This document shows, in pieces, positions 9,388-21,838 of a stretch of DNA of 64,000 nucleotides; positions within the stretch are counted from its first letter, which is position 1; every line of letters starts with the position of its first letter. The DNA is from Asterias amurensis (Eukaryota; Echinodermata; Asteroidea; Forcipulatida; Asteriidae), in assembly GCF_032118995.1 (NCBI RefSeq), contig NC_092649.1:29340927-29404926 (forward strand), written 5' to 3'. The position numbers and the translations under genes are program-made. The notes below the pieces were generated by a model. It was not told where the DNA came from. It made no database searches and saw nothing but the letters and a program-made list of their open reading frames with translations.

Positions 9388-11777
9388 CTACCTAGTTTTC
9401 ATTATTGGCACAGACAGTGAGGAATTAGAATGTTTACTCCTAGTTCTTTGTAACCTTGGCGTTTTTCTACTGCCACTAGTATCTTTCATCATAGTGTTGT
9501 CCCTCTTCAAGGTCTTGCTCAAGGATTTCACCATCTTGTCTTTGGAAATGCTGATCTGATGGTGACTTTGTGTAAAAGCAGAAGAAATCCTGTAAGGTGG
9601 AGGGGTAGATGCCGTATCAAAGGGATTCATAGATATTTGAGATTGCGGAGCAGTTGCTACTTTTCTTGGAACATCTCTTGTTAACATGAGTGTTTTGGAG
9701 AGTTTAGGTGCAACCAAGCTAGCGGCAGTGACTTCCAGGCTTGGGAAGGCTTCCTGTTGGTACTCTGCAGCCATCTGACGATTTGCTTCCTCTACGCACC
9801 GGTAGCAAGTCCGCTGGCCCAACACCTCACAGTAGTGGAGGTGAGAGTCAGAGTCTTGGTGATTGCTTAGTGGTGGGGGTAAGACATGTCTGTATCTTTT
9901 GTTGGTTAGAGTCATCTTCCCATTCAGACCATTGTGAACCCAGCGGTACTCGTGACTGATGGTGTTTGCTGTTGGTCGACGGAGGATTGGTCGACCTCTC
10001 CTATGACTGGGGCTGCCACTAATATGAGGAACTACTGGGTACCCTGTGATGTTTCTCATATATCCCTGCTCCTCTCTTAATGTTATGTCGGTTGCCTCTC
10101 TTGTAAGAAGATCTTGATGCCCAGGTCTTGGTAATCTGGAGAAGAAAAACAAATTAATAAATAATTAAACTAATATCCTCCCAAGTATTTGTTAAAGGAA
10201 ACCGTCTGAATTCCTATGTAATGGTTCTTGTCTATAATAACCTACATATTTTGACTCTGATAACATAGGTTTGCCTGGCGCCAGGCTAAAAGTAAATGAC
10301 TTTAGGAACCAGGCATGATAATTGGTCCTTGAAAAAAAGTAGGAATAGTTGTACACTTATGTTGTATGCTTTGTTTCAGGCTATTTTATTACAACTTTTC
10401 TGGATTTTCCAAAGAAGGACAAAAATCGGAAATCGGGCTTCGGGCTTAGTGGAAAGCATATAATGCCTGGAAAAAAAATATCCTTCAAAATGAAAAAAAA
10501 TATAAGTAAGATTTAGGCCATTTGAGAACCTGAGGCAACTTACCCAGTTGTGTTTTTCTTTTTGGCATATATGCTGTTTGTGTCCAGCCAGTTCTCCCTT
10601 CTCTGTTGATGGGAGTGAAACTCCCATGACTTTGGGGTCTTTATTGCGACGGGCTTCCGGGAGTAGTGGGACAGCTCTGGGAGGCTTCGGATTGATTCTT
10701 GACTTGACGAGATCATCTCAACTGAGCACAGGAGAAGAAATTAGTAAAAATTAGTTATAATAATAGTATAAACTACAGCAATTATGAGGCACACTTAACT
10801 GTTAATTTACAGTTAACTTATAGTCTCATTAAAGACAAAGAACATCAGCACTTGAATTCCATATTTAAGAAGGCATTGCCATTTTTCAAAGAGCACTTCC
10901 ATTGGGCAACTTTTGAATGGGCACCTTGGCTAACATACCAGGGGCAGGCCGAGGCCATGCTTCTGTGTAATTCCTGGCCCCAAATATAGTAATTGAACAA
11001 ATAAAAAATTAGCAAATTGTTAAAGTTCCTGTCTGAAAGCTACCTCATTTAAAGTTCACACTTCTACATAAAAATAGCTCATTTTAAAATCAGAAAACAT
11101 TGCTTGAAAAATCAATTTAATATTCAACAATGCTTAACTGCTTTATGAAGTTTGGGAGCTGTTGATTATAGAATGCATTGAAGGAATGTGGGATACATGT
11201 ATTCAACTCAATACAGGTTGAAGTAGTTTCCCAGTTAGTAACAAAATGTGCCAAAGTTTTGACTGTTTGCTGTCTATAATGTGATTAAATAACAAGAAGA
11301 AGCTAACTCTCGATTGGCATCATTATTAAACAGCCGTAAATATTTTCCACATTCAAGTTAATGTATTCCAAACGCGACTGAAGGAAATCAGTAGTTTATG
11401 AAAACAATCAAGAAAGGCTGACATTTAATGTAAATGGACGTTTCAGGTTGATGATATTTATGCACAACTTTTCAAAGGAAAAAGGCAATCGGAAGTCAGA
11501 CTATTAAAGTGGGAAGAATATCACGCATGTACTGTTAAAGTGGAAAGACTTTAATTTAATGGACTGCAGTTTCGACCCAAGCGTAGTGGTAGAAACGTCG
11601 TCAGTATCATTTAGGTCACTCATGAAGGGTCACATTTTAGTTGGCAGGCAGCTTGCAACAGCTATCTCCCCCGTTTATTAAGTAACCATGGCGAATAAAA
11701 TATTAAACCATATAATGGTAAATGATCGTAAACAGCTCGTTGGAATACTCACCGTTTGGCACTTCATTATACAGCAT
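9388..11777 (-). CDS. Unrecognised 316-residue basic protein, three exons
   Basis: I do not recognise this protein. Coding exons on the minus strand are 11753-11777, 10544-10721 and 9388-10135 (25, 178 and 748 nt), which close to 316 residues. Start ATG 11777 (MLYNEVPNVEM) joins in frame across a strong GTGAGT donor; a second in-frame ATG at 10716 is an alternative start. No signal peptide or membrane helix is visible. The chain is rich in Arg, Lys, Ser, Thr and Pro, with RRENWLDTNSIYAKKK at about residues 43-58 and a cysteine cluster (HYCEVLGQRTCYRCVEE, Cys at about 170, 178 and 181) that could bind metal. The last 80 residues are Ser/Lys/Arg-rich and look disordered. The style recalls small cytoskeletal or ciliary proteins, but that is only an impression. 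It converges on the MGAT4-like gene. Confidence 0.7.
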
Positions 11778-14700
11778 GCAGCAGAGTCACTTGGTCAGAG
11801 ACTGCGGGTAAAATAAATAAGGATAAGGCAATCAGAACAGACACTTTGGCATTGCTTTAGCACTCATCTTCATTTTAGAAAGCAAGAGTGTGTATCCAAA
11901 ATTAACACACACGATGACTTTATCTAACTGTTTTCACTCTAAGCCTTCCAATACCCACTACAGCAGTGGCTAGTTTATCCACACAGAGATACAACAGGAT
12001 TGATCCGACAAAAGAAATAATCTATCCGTGGTGCGATGTGGAGATCGCACAATAGACTGTCGCCTTGGTTTCGATCAAAGCGATCGATCGGGCGCTAATC
12101 TATTTTATTCAGAGCAGTTCATAATGGCAGGGGTCATGATAATGTTGATGAAATACACCCCTTTAAAAGTCAATTGCTTTCATTAATCAGTAGGACAGTT
12201 TAAGTTGAACCAATTAGTGTGTAACTAATTAAATTATATAACCGCGGTTATGGTGTGTTGAAGATGAAACTGCCGCCCGGCCATTTCGGACTGGTTCCTT
12301 TTTGCAATGACAAGTAATGAATGCTGAAACTCTCTCGATATCCAAGGATTCAGACTAACATTTCAAGCTTCGGATTTTATTGCAATTATTTGGAATATAG
12401 GAGGGGGAAATGGCGATAGTTCGTCGTTATTGTGTTAACAATAAAACTTGTGTTAAAATAGATTTTAGTAAAAAATAAATAAAATCGTCATGAAAATAAT
12501 CAGATCGAGCGCTTGAAATCACATGTGGCATGATATCCGGTTGTTTGTGTGTCTGACCTCATATATTCTGGGTCAAATTCATGCCCGCGGTTATGATGAT
12601 CCAGTTCGTGAAGGAATGCATTTTAAGAAAATAATATGTGAACAAGTAAATTTGCCATCTACATTAGTTAGTTTCTCGTCCAACAATCTCTTTAAATTAT
12701 AGCCGATGTTCCTTCATTGGTAAAATGACATAGCAAACTATGGCCACGTCCTTGATGCATTTATAACGGGAATTAAATGAGAATGACTAAAGTTTGTCAA
12801 TAATGTCTGCCGACTTTTGGTTCAGTTTTTTTTTAAAGCTCTTTTTAAAATATTAAAATGATAAAACCCAATAATAAACAAATTATGAACTATCTTAGGC
12901 CTAAAAACAAGAGGGCGCTAACGGGAGTTACACTTTCACTAAAACAAACGTTTATTAGGCCTAGTTAAACTCTGACAACCTTGGGTAAGAAATATGTTTT
13001 GAAGAAAAGAACGCACAAGTTTCTATTTAGAGAGAGGGGAACTGGTTGCATGCAATAGTATTGCTCTGGTTGCATTCGGCTGAAATTTGTAAAAGACAAC
13101 TTAATTATTTGAATGAAGGCCTGGAACAATACATTGCAATTATGATAATCAAGTAACTTGATCAAGTAATTTCTACCGTATTCCTATATTATACTTATTT
13201 ATTTAATATCTACATACGTTGCTGCTTTATAGACCTATATACGTCCTGGATTGTGTTACATTACTATACAGGTGACAGTTTTACACCAAGCTTCAAACGA
13301 TTACTTGACAATCCCTGGCTTTTGGACATTTAATTAATTTATCCAAGCGTATGGGGCCTATGATTTATGAGTGGAAATTAAGTATTTTGGATTAAATAAA
13401 GTGATTATTTAAACTGAGTATTGAATAATGATATAAATAAAGTGTTAAATTTAATTTATGGACAACGAAGTGGATACTAAACCGTTTCAATTTACACGAA
13501 AACTACAACGGGAACTGACTATTAGGTTTTAAATTAATACATACCTCAACACAGTGTGAAGACTTCAAGCTGTCCATGACGGAAATTAAAGATGCACTGG
13601 ACCAATTATTGCATCGTGGTCCATACTGCTTTCTTGCACGTTCTGTGTTTCACTTGCCAATAAAACGCAGCCATGCCCCCGATGTGGCAGTCGATACAGC
13701 AGCAGACACGGTCATAAACCAACTCTCGACAGCAGCGATGGTTGCTACGCAAAAAGTGCCAGGGTGAAGAAACGCTTAAATGGGTCTACCGTGTCCCGGT
13801 GACACTCTGATGTTGAACTTCAGTGATTTTGCAACTTTCTTACACCCCTTTTTGCTTGAATGAGCGTTTTGGTAATAAAACAGTTTAATTTATCTACAAA
13901 AAGATTTGTTTTCTGACTTCATCGGTTTCAGCTCCGACTTCGTTTACAGACCAACAAAAAAGAAGGTAACTGTCCCATGAATAGCACCGCAATTTCTTAA
14001 TGCTGACAATGCCGTCGGGCTATTTACCGACCATTGTTGACAAAGTGTATACGGGTTGGACAAGTCGACCAATTTACTCTCAACAACTATTGACAAAGAC
14101 TATTTTAAGACTGTCACGAAGATCTGACAACATTTGGACGACCACTTTACTCTGAATGCCTAATGGTGTTTACAACTACTTTGTTTGTTCCGCATTCATT
14201 CAGCGTGGATCCAACTATACACCGCCAACTATTGCTGCCGCTTTTTTATTGGCAACCAATTTATTTGCAAAATGACGGCTAGAGCCGAAATCTCAACTTG
14301 GCCCAACCCGTAGAGTGAACATTTTAGATTTTTGTTTACTACAACTGTCCAAGGGAATTTGGGAATGTCTTGCTCGATCACAATGCTCCTATATAATGAC
14401 GACCATGTTTGGTATTTTTGCCAAGTCGCTAAAGAATGGTAGCCTACTTTTGATTTGAATTTGAAGTACAAAGGACATGGTAGAAAATAACAAACGATGA
14501 ACTAATTTGGCTAAAAAAGAAATGGATCGGGTTTCAGTAATTATAAATATTACTTATTATTACGGTCTATAAACTTGAAGGCCTATATAGGTCCGATAAT
14601 TGTATTTCCACTGATGAAAGTACGCTTAAAAAAGTAGAAAACAAGCAAGCTGTAAATATTGTTTAAAAAGAAAAGTCGAGTGGCAATCGCCCGAAGTGGG

Positions 14701-15282
14701 GCTGGTTGAAAGAGGGATAAGGAAATGGGAGGTGGGGGCGAGAGGAAGGATTGTTGTACCAAACTCTTTGGTTGTATCAACTATGACGGCCTGGCAAAAC
14801 ACGAGCGTAGGTCTGCTCTCCTCTAATTCGCTTTTTATAAAAACTTTGATAATTATTCATAAATTTTCAGTAAAGAGTACGACAGTAACTCGTACTGTTT
14901 CAAAATGAGAATTTGTCCGTATACAACAAAGCAAACCGTGTTATTATTATCAAACATGGTGTAAAAAGAAGCAAACAAACTGGTTCCTTTGTGGAAGTGT
15001 GTTTGCCTCAAGCCCCCACCGGCTCCGACCGCGTTTTACGGCGAGACTTGCCGGGGCTCTAAGTCAATATTGACGGCAGGGATTTAAACCGTGATTGCGA
15101 GAAGATGAAAGACACGACTTAACATTGTGCTATTAGTAACAGCAACACGCCATTATATGTTTACAACAAGCACAGCTAACTTCCTTGTGGTGACGAAGAA
15201 AATGACTTGGGAAGTTTTCTCATCAAGGAAATACAGTCTGATGGGATTTGTCAGATAGTTCCATACAGTTCTGAAAACTCAC
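11778..15282. other. Long gap, upstream of the 316-residue gene
   Basis: AT-rich with no supported coding exon. It should hold the promoter of the minus-strand 316-residue gene (an acceptor-like CCCGCAG lies just upstream of its first exon at 11804) and perhaps downstream exons of the candidate at 15283. A minus-strand donor GTATGT at 13547 and a 63-codon plus frame at 13576-13767 were examined and not accepted. Possible C/G-rich promoter sequence lies around 15000-15060. Confidence 0.35.
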
Positions 15283-15453
15283 TTTGGACTCCCTTCTTGA
15301 GATCCGAGGCAACCATCGCTTCAATCGGTAGCTGAGATTCTCCTCTTCGTTGGGAACATAGATCACGTTCCATGGCTTAGCAGCGATGAAGACCAGCAGT
15401 GCTGTACACAAAGACCAGCAGATGAAGCCACACAAATCACAGCTTTTCAACAT
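15283..15453 (-). CDS. Possible first coding exon of a signal-anchored protein
   Basis: ATG at 15453 opens 57 codons ending at a good donor (AAA|GTGAGT) in phase 0. The peptide starts MLKSCDLCGF, followed by a membrane helix (ICWSLCTALLVFIAA) and then a charged stretch ending SRRESK, which would suit a type II membrane protein or a cleaved signal. It lies back to back with the 434-residue gene, 219 bases between start codons. I could not find a second exon: joining it in phase to the 11753 or 10721 exons gives an early stop. No family recognised. It may be a real exon of a gene with long introns, or a chance frame. Confidence 0.33.
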
Positions 15454-15672
15454 GAAGATGAACTTTTCATCACATTAACGTATGAGACGATGTGCCGATG
15501 TGAAAGATTGAAACTTAAATGAAAAAAACAATACACCCACTCATCTTATTATTTATAACGCAAGGACGAGGGCCCTTTCATTGGAACTAAAACAGCACGG
15601 ACACACGTTTGATTGTTGCACTTCGGGTAACGAGGGGTTTGCGAAGTTAACGGATGTATACTGTTGCCAACA

Positions 15673-16977
15673 ATGCATTCCTTTTACAGCAAATTCCACG
15701 ACGATTCGGATAACGTCCTGTCCAATGGGATAAATGGAGTAACGTTTAGAGATGAAAACCCCAAACATTGGTCCTCTTCGAAGGAGAAGCGGCTCGTGAA
15801 GACAACGAGTCGAACCGTCAGGGATACGCCGCGAACGCGACATCGAAGTGAGTCCTGCAATGGTTGGAGAGAGTCGGAGAAACGCGCGGCATCTGAACGC
15901 AGAGACCTTACACGTGGAAGGAAACCAATGCCGTCCAACTATTCAACTATTGTGACAAATAAACCCCTCAGCTCTCCTGAAAAGCGATCCGTGGACAAGG
16001 CGAACCCTTCCCGTATCGAGGACGACCGTACCGCAAGTTCACCCTCTAAATCCCACGATGGTGGGCCAACCAGCATGCCGTCTAGATTGGACATGTTTGA
16101 CCACAACATGCCAAAAACATTCACAAGTGTTTCATCACGTAACTCAAAAACCTTTAAGTCCGGAGTCAGCGTTGACACTGAAAGAGTAGATCAAAATGTA
16201 GAAGTCGGAAACATTCCTTCAACAAGGAGAGGCAGTTTAAAACTGACCGAAGTTCAATCCGGGTCGAGCTTTGAAAAGAACCCTGTACTACCTGAGATAA
16301 GAAATGTCGGGAATCACGAAGCAGATATCACACAACTTGCAAAGGATTCATCTGAAATTCAAATTAGTCCCCATAGTAACCAGACGCTTGGGCTCACTGA
16401 TGAGATGCCACATACATCCTTCATGGAAGCATCAAGGAGGAATATCGCTTCCTCACTCAGCTCTATGTCTGCAGCCCGTAGGAGGCTGGACCGGTCAACA
16501 TCAACTGAACTTTTAAGACCAACCACGGTGCCCAACTTTCCGACCGTACACCCCTCACCAGTAGGACCACCAGATAACGACCTCAAAGTCATCAGATCTA
16601 CGACGAGTGACGGCACCGACGACGTTATACTCTTCCGCAAGAGGTCGCAGAGCGTGCCTGATGTTGTCTCCCCACGGGCAGCAGGAGCAATTCACCCGCC
16701 TAGAACGGCATGGAAACCCGCAAGGAATTCACCACCGAAGAGATCTTCTGTCAACAGAGGGGCCACGATGAAGCAAGTGGGACCATCCTGGTCAATGAAA
16801 TCGAGCGGCGAGTTTCCGCTTCTCACCGGCAAGAACGAGTTGGTTCTCTTCGAACCAGGGGTGGTTTTCTTCGAAGATTCCATACCATCAAATATCTACT
16901 ATGACTCGCTTTTTAAAACTGTCCGGCGGTCCATGTATGACATTTATAAACATAAAGACAACTTAGACGGCAAGTGA
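15673..16977 (+). CDS. Unrecognised 434-residue disordered protein, single exon
   Basis: An uninterrupted frame from ATG 15673 (MHSFYSKFHDDSDNV) to TGA 16975-16977. I do not recognise it. Ser, Arg, Pro, Thr and Asn are very common and there is no membrane helix or signal peptide. It carries repeated basophilic and proline-directed phosphosite-like patches (RRGSL, RKRSQSVPD, RSTSTELL), which suggest a phosphorylated scaffold. The only section that looks folded is the last 50 residues (ELVLFEPGVVFFEDSIPS, then YYDSLFKTVRRSMYDIYKHK). GC content is clearly above the flanks, as expected for real coding DNA. The end of the frame, from 16901, is copied downstream three more times (18770, 20114, 21758), so the 3' end has been duplicated. 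Confidence 0.7.
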   Translation: MHSFYSKFHDDSDNVLSNGINGVTFRDENPKHWSSSKEKRLVKTTSRTVRDTPRTRHRSESCNGWRESEKRAASERRDLTRGRKPMPSNYSTIVTNKPLSSPEKRSVDKANPSRIEDDRTASSPSKSHDGGPTSMPSRLDMFDHNMPKTFTSVSSRNSKTFKSGVSVDTERVDQNVEVGNIPSTRRGSLKLTEVQSGSSFEKNPVLPEIRNVGNHEADITQLAKDSSEIQISPHSNQTLGLTDEMPHTSFMEASRRNIASSLSSMSAARRRLDRSTSTELLRPTTVPNFPTVHPSPVGPPDNDLKVIRSTTSDGTDDVILFRKRSQSVPDVVSPRAAGAIHPPRTAWKPARNSPPKRSSVNRGATMKQVGPSWSMKSSGEFPLLTGKNELVLFEPGVVFFEDSIPSNIYYDSLFKTVRRSMYDIYKHKDNLDGK

Positions 16978-18769
16978 TTTTGTTGATGCTTTTGAAAGGT
17001 CTCTATTCTACAAAGTCCTATTATCAACATCAGGTTTTGATTAAATCATTTATATTACTGGAACAAGAGTATAATGATTTGACGAATCTGAGTTGCGACC
17101 AGGGGCCTACCGACGAACAGGAAAATATAAACACACATTTTTACAAAAGCAACATTCACACAATTTGGAATGGTTTGGAGTAGACAGGCAGTAAACAAAA
17201 TCTCAAATCTCTTTTTATTTTATTTTTTATAATAAGGCTTTGTTATAATGCAATTAAATTCGTCATTTTTTACACACTAGTTCGGCCCAAACTAGTTACC
17301 CTTAGCGTGTAGAGATGACATTTTCTATGAAGGCAGCTGTTTGAGGCCCATACGCTATAATAGCTATCAGGAACTTTTACAAATGTTTGTTACTGGTTGA
17401 GACGGTAATTTCGTTTAAGTTGGCAAACGGGACATTGTGTTGGGAGGCCTCTCCTATAGAGTGCAGCGTGTTCGCATTTCCTTTATTTGTCATGTGATGT
17501 TATTCACAATTAACAAAGGCATACCAGATCATCATTAATCTACCGGTTTGCTTGGCAACAATACGGATTTGTAATTCTATAGATTGAAGCATATAATCAT
17601 GACAACCAAAGCCATCCAGTATTTTCAGTATGCACATATACAAAATAGCTGTAGCTGTAATTTCCGCTGCTGGAAGTTCGGGAAGCAAGTAAACACTAGG
17701 TTGTGATAATTAATATTACTTTTGGTGTCTGCAATGGTTTGACAGATCTCAGTTACAACTACGACCCACAGGAAAATGTAAAGAAACCTTTTTAAAAAAG
17801 AAACATCCCAGTAGAATACAGACAGTAAATAAAAATCTGAAACAAATACTTTAGCCTAGTGAAAAGGAAATGTTGTTTTAATTTTGGGGATCGCTTTAAG
17901 TTTTTGAGGAAACTTCAATAAGAAAACACGTTTTTTATTTTATAAATAATATTATGTTGTAGCCTAATGAAATTCATATCATTTCATCATATTATTTACG
18001 AACACTTAAAAGGATTTTTCCCTTTTCGTTGCAAATTAAAGTTTCGGCGAGGCGGGGTGGGCGGAGTGCTACTGGTTGAGACGGTATTTTCATTGGCAAT
18101 CGGCAAACTGCCATTGCGTTGGGAAGCTTCTACTACATAGTGCAGTGTGTTTACATTTCCTTGGTTTGCCATGTGGTTATTTTTACAATGGACCAAGGCA
18201 TACCAGATCATCATTAACCAACCGGTATACTTGGCAAAGTATAATTCGGATTTGGAATTCATAGATTGAGGCATAACCATGACAATCAAAGCCATCCATT
18301 TTAATGTTATGTAACTCAATATGCATACAAAATAGCTGTATCGGTACCACTGTGTAAATCCTAAAGCTCGGTTGGAATGCGCCCATCCAACTTTTGTCAT
18401 GGTCCCTAAAAAGCACTGTGTTGAATATCTGCATGTTTTGACCACTGCTATTTTAAAGCGTAAAACACAACCAAAACGAAGAACATAAGTTTCAAATAAC
18501 TTTCATTTAAATTAAATGTCTGCACGGGTCACAGACGAATCGTCTAATCAATGTATTTATCTCATTTTAATCTCTGCTCAGTGCCCGAGAAACGTACTCT
18601 TAGTGACCACTTATTTATGGATAATGGTGTTCGCGGTGTAAGGTTTAGGGATTCAATACATTTGACGAAGAAGCCTCTTTATGTGACAATAAGTGTTGAT
18701 CAACTTTAATACTGTCGTACAAGGGTAGCGACTACCTGGCGCAAACTACACATTATTGCGCATGTTGTT

Positions 18770-18849
18770 ATGACTCGCTTTTTAAAACTGTCCGGCGGTC
18801 CATGTATGACGTTTATAAAAATAAAGACAACCATATAGACGGCAAGTGA
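18770..18849 (+). pseudogene. Duplicated C-terminal coding fragment (copy A2)
   Basis: Reads YDSLFKTVRRSMYDVYKNKD and then HIDGK before a stop, against YDSLFKTVRRSMYDIYKHKD and NLDGK in the intact gene. The frame is kept, including a net insertion of one codon. No upstream coding region accompanies it, so it cannot be a complete gene. Confidence 0.7.
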
Positions 18850-20113
18850 TTTGTTTTCCTTAACAAAACGTCTCTATTACACAAACTCCGGATAAAACAA
18901 TAGGTTGTGAGTGATTTTCTTCCAATGATTTGACAGATCTCATTTACGGCCACGACCCACAGGAATATTGTAGAGAAACCTGTTTACAAAAGAAACATCT
19001 CAACGATTTTGAATGGTTTGGAGTAGAATAGTCAGTAAAGAAAAATCTTATTAAATACAAATACTTGAACCCAGTGATGAAAAGTAAATGTTGTTAAAAT
19101 TGTTGGGATCGCTTAAAGTTTTTTACAAGAAACTTTAATAAGAAACATGTTTTATTTTATAAACAGTATTATGTTGTAACGAAATTCATTTCCTCATTTA
19201 TTTACGAACATTTTAAAGGGTTTTTTCCCTTTTCGTTACAAATTAAAGTTTCGTTGAGGTGGAGTTAGCCTCTTATTGCGTAGAAATGACATTTTCTCTG
19301 CAGGCACTAGCAGGAACTTATAGAAATGTTTGTATAAGGAAAAGGTTTTTTCATTTCAATCAGCAAACTGGCCATTGTGTTGGGAGGCTTCTGAATAGAG
19401 TGCATGCATTTCGTTGTTTTTTTATGTGGCGTTATTCACAATGAACCAAGGCATACCAGATCATCATCAACCAACCGGTACTTGGCAAAGTACAATACGG
19501 ATTTGGAATTCTATAGATTGAAGCATAACCATGACAATCAAAGCCATCCATTTTATGTGTTATGTAACTCTCAGTGAGCATACAAAATAGCTGTAGCTGT
19601 AATGTACCACTGATGGGGAAATCATATAGCTTGGAAATGACCAGTTTTGGGAATGCGCCCATCAAACTTTTGTCATGGTCCCTAAAAAACACTGTGTTGA
19701 ATATCTGCATGTTTTGACCACTGCAATATAAAGCGTAAAACACATCCAAATAGAAGAACATTAGTTTCAAATAACTTTCATTTAAATTAAATGTCTGCAC
19801 AGGTCACAAACGAGTCGTCTAATTAATGTTTTGATCTCATTTTAAGCTCAGTGCCCGAACAAACATACTCTTTGTGACCACTTAGTTATGGTGTACAAAA
19901 AATACACATTGATTTAGATTTAAAGAAGCCAAACATAAAAAAAAAAATAGGTTTAGGAATCCAAGAATTTTGATGAAGATGCCTTTTTAAGTGACAATAA
20001 GTGTTGTTCATTTTAAAAAAGTACAAGGGTAGCTACATAGATAATTAAATGTTATGGATTACCTGGCGCAAACTACATTTATTGCTCAATGGCACAATCA
20101 AATATCTAATGTT

Positions 20114-20185
20114 ATGACTCGCTTTTTAAAACTGTCCGGCGGTCCATTTATGCCGTTTATAAACTAAGACAACCTAGACAGCAAG
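20114..20185 (+). pseudogene. Duplicated C-terminal coding fragment (copy A3)
   Basis: The same 30-base core as the parent gene end, then substitutions and a small deletion that throw the last codons out of frame. It lies inside the tandem array. Confidence 0.65.
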
Positions 20186-21757
20186 TGATTTTGATGTTAT
20201 TTTTGACAAAACGTCTCTATATTACTCCAACTCCGATAAAACAATAGGTTATGAGAGATTAAATAATGAATAACACTTAAACAACGTGTTGTCTGCAATG
20301 ATTTGACAGATCTCAGTTCGACCAAGACTTACAGGGATGTAAAGAAACCTTTTTACAAAAGAAACATCCCAACGATTTGGAATAGAAAGACCTTAGTGAA
20401 CCTTATGATCAAATACTTTGAACCTAGTGAAAAGTACATGTTAAAATTTTTGGGATCGCTTAGAGTTTTTTACAGGAAACTTTAATAAGAAAACACGTTT
20501 GTTTATATAAATAGTATCATGTTGTAATGAAATTCATTTCCTCATATTATTTACGGACATATTAAAGGATTTTCTCCCTTTTCGTTACAAATTAAAGTTT
20601 CGTCGAGGCGGGGTAGGCGGAGTTAGCCTCTCAGCGTGTAGAAATGACATTTTCTTTGCAGGGCAATGTTTTAAACCCCACTGTAAGGAGAAGGTATTTT
20701 CATTTCAATCGGCAAACTGGCCATTGTGTTCGGAGGCTTCTATAGAGTGTTATTCACAATGAACAAAGGCATACCAGATCATCATTAACCTACCGGTTGG
20801 CTTGGCAACAATACGGATTTGGAATTCTATAGATTGAAGCATAATCATGACAATCAAAGCCATTCATTTTAGTATTATGTAACTCTCAGCATACAAAATA
20901 GTTTTAGCCGTAATGTACCACTGTGGAAATCCTAAAGTTCAGGAAGGACCATTTTTTGGAATGCGCCCACAAACTTTTGTCATGGTTCCTAAAAAGCATT
21001 GTGTGTTAAAGTTCTGATGTTTGGACCACTGCAATTTAAAGCTTAAAACACAACCAAAACTAAGAACAGCATGTTTTTAAATAATTTTAATTTTAATTAA
21101 ATGTCTAAAGGGTCACAAACGGGTCGTCTGAATGTATTGATCTCATTTTAAGCTTAGTTCCCGAGAAACATACTCTTTGTGACTACTTATTTATGGTGTA
21201 AAAAATATTGCTTTAAATAATATATCTAACATCTAGATTTTAATGTAGCCAAGCATAAAAATATTTGGTTTAGGGATTCAAGCATTTTGATGAAGGTGCC
21301 TTTTTAAGGGACAATAAGTGTTGTTCAACTTTAATTCTGTAAGAACAAGGATAGCTTATACGGATAATTTAATTTTATGGACTACCTGGTGCAGACATGA
21401 TTTGGTTTGCCATTGGTGTTATTCACAATGAACAAAGGCAAACCAGATCATCATTAACCTACCGGTTTGCTTGGCAACAACACGAATTCGGAATACTATA
21501 GATTGAAGCATAATCATGACAATCAAAGGCATCCAAAACTAAGAACATCGTAGTTTTAAATTTTAATTTTAATTTTAATTTGAATTAAATGTCTAAACGG
21601 GTCACAAATGGTTCGTCTGAATGTATTGCTCTCATTTGGTATAGGGATTCAAGCATTTTGATGAAGTGTTGTTCAACTTTAATTCTGTAATTGAATTTTA
21701 TACCTGGCGCAAACATGATTGATTGCTCAATGGCACAATCGAATATCTACTTTATAT

Positions 21758-21838
21758 ATGACTCGCTTTTAAAAACTGTCCGGCGGTCAATGCATGACAT
21801 TATCAACATAAAGACAACCTATAAATGACAAGTGATTT
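21758..21838 (+). pseudogene. Duplicated C-terminal coding fragment (copy A4)
   Basis: Matches GACTCGCTTTT.AAAACTGTCCGGCGG of the parent gene and then diverges, losing the frame. It is the most distant copy in the array. Confidence 0.65.

Noticed and set aside
13576-13767. 63-codon plus frame with an opposite-strand donor nearby
   Set aside because: The base composition is above the local background, but neither strand gives a frame that joins another exon. I could not decide which strand, if any, is coding.
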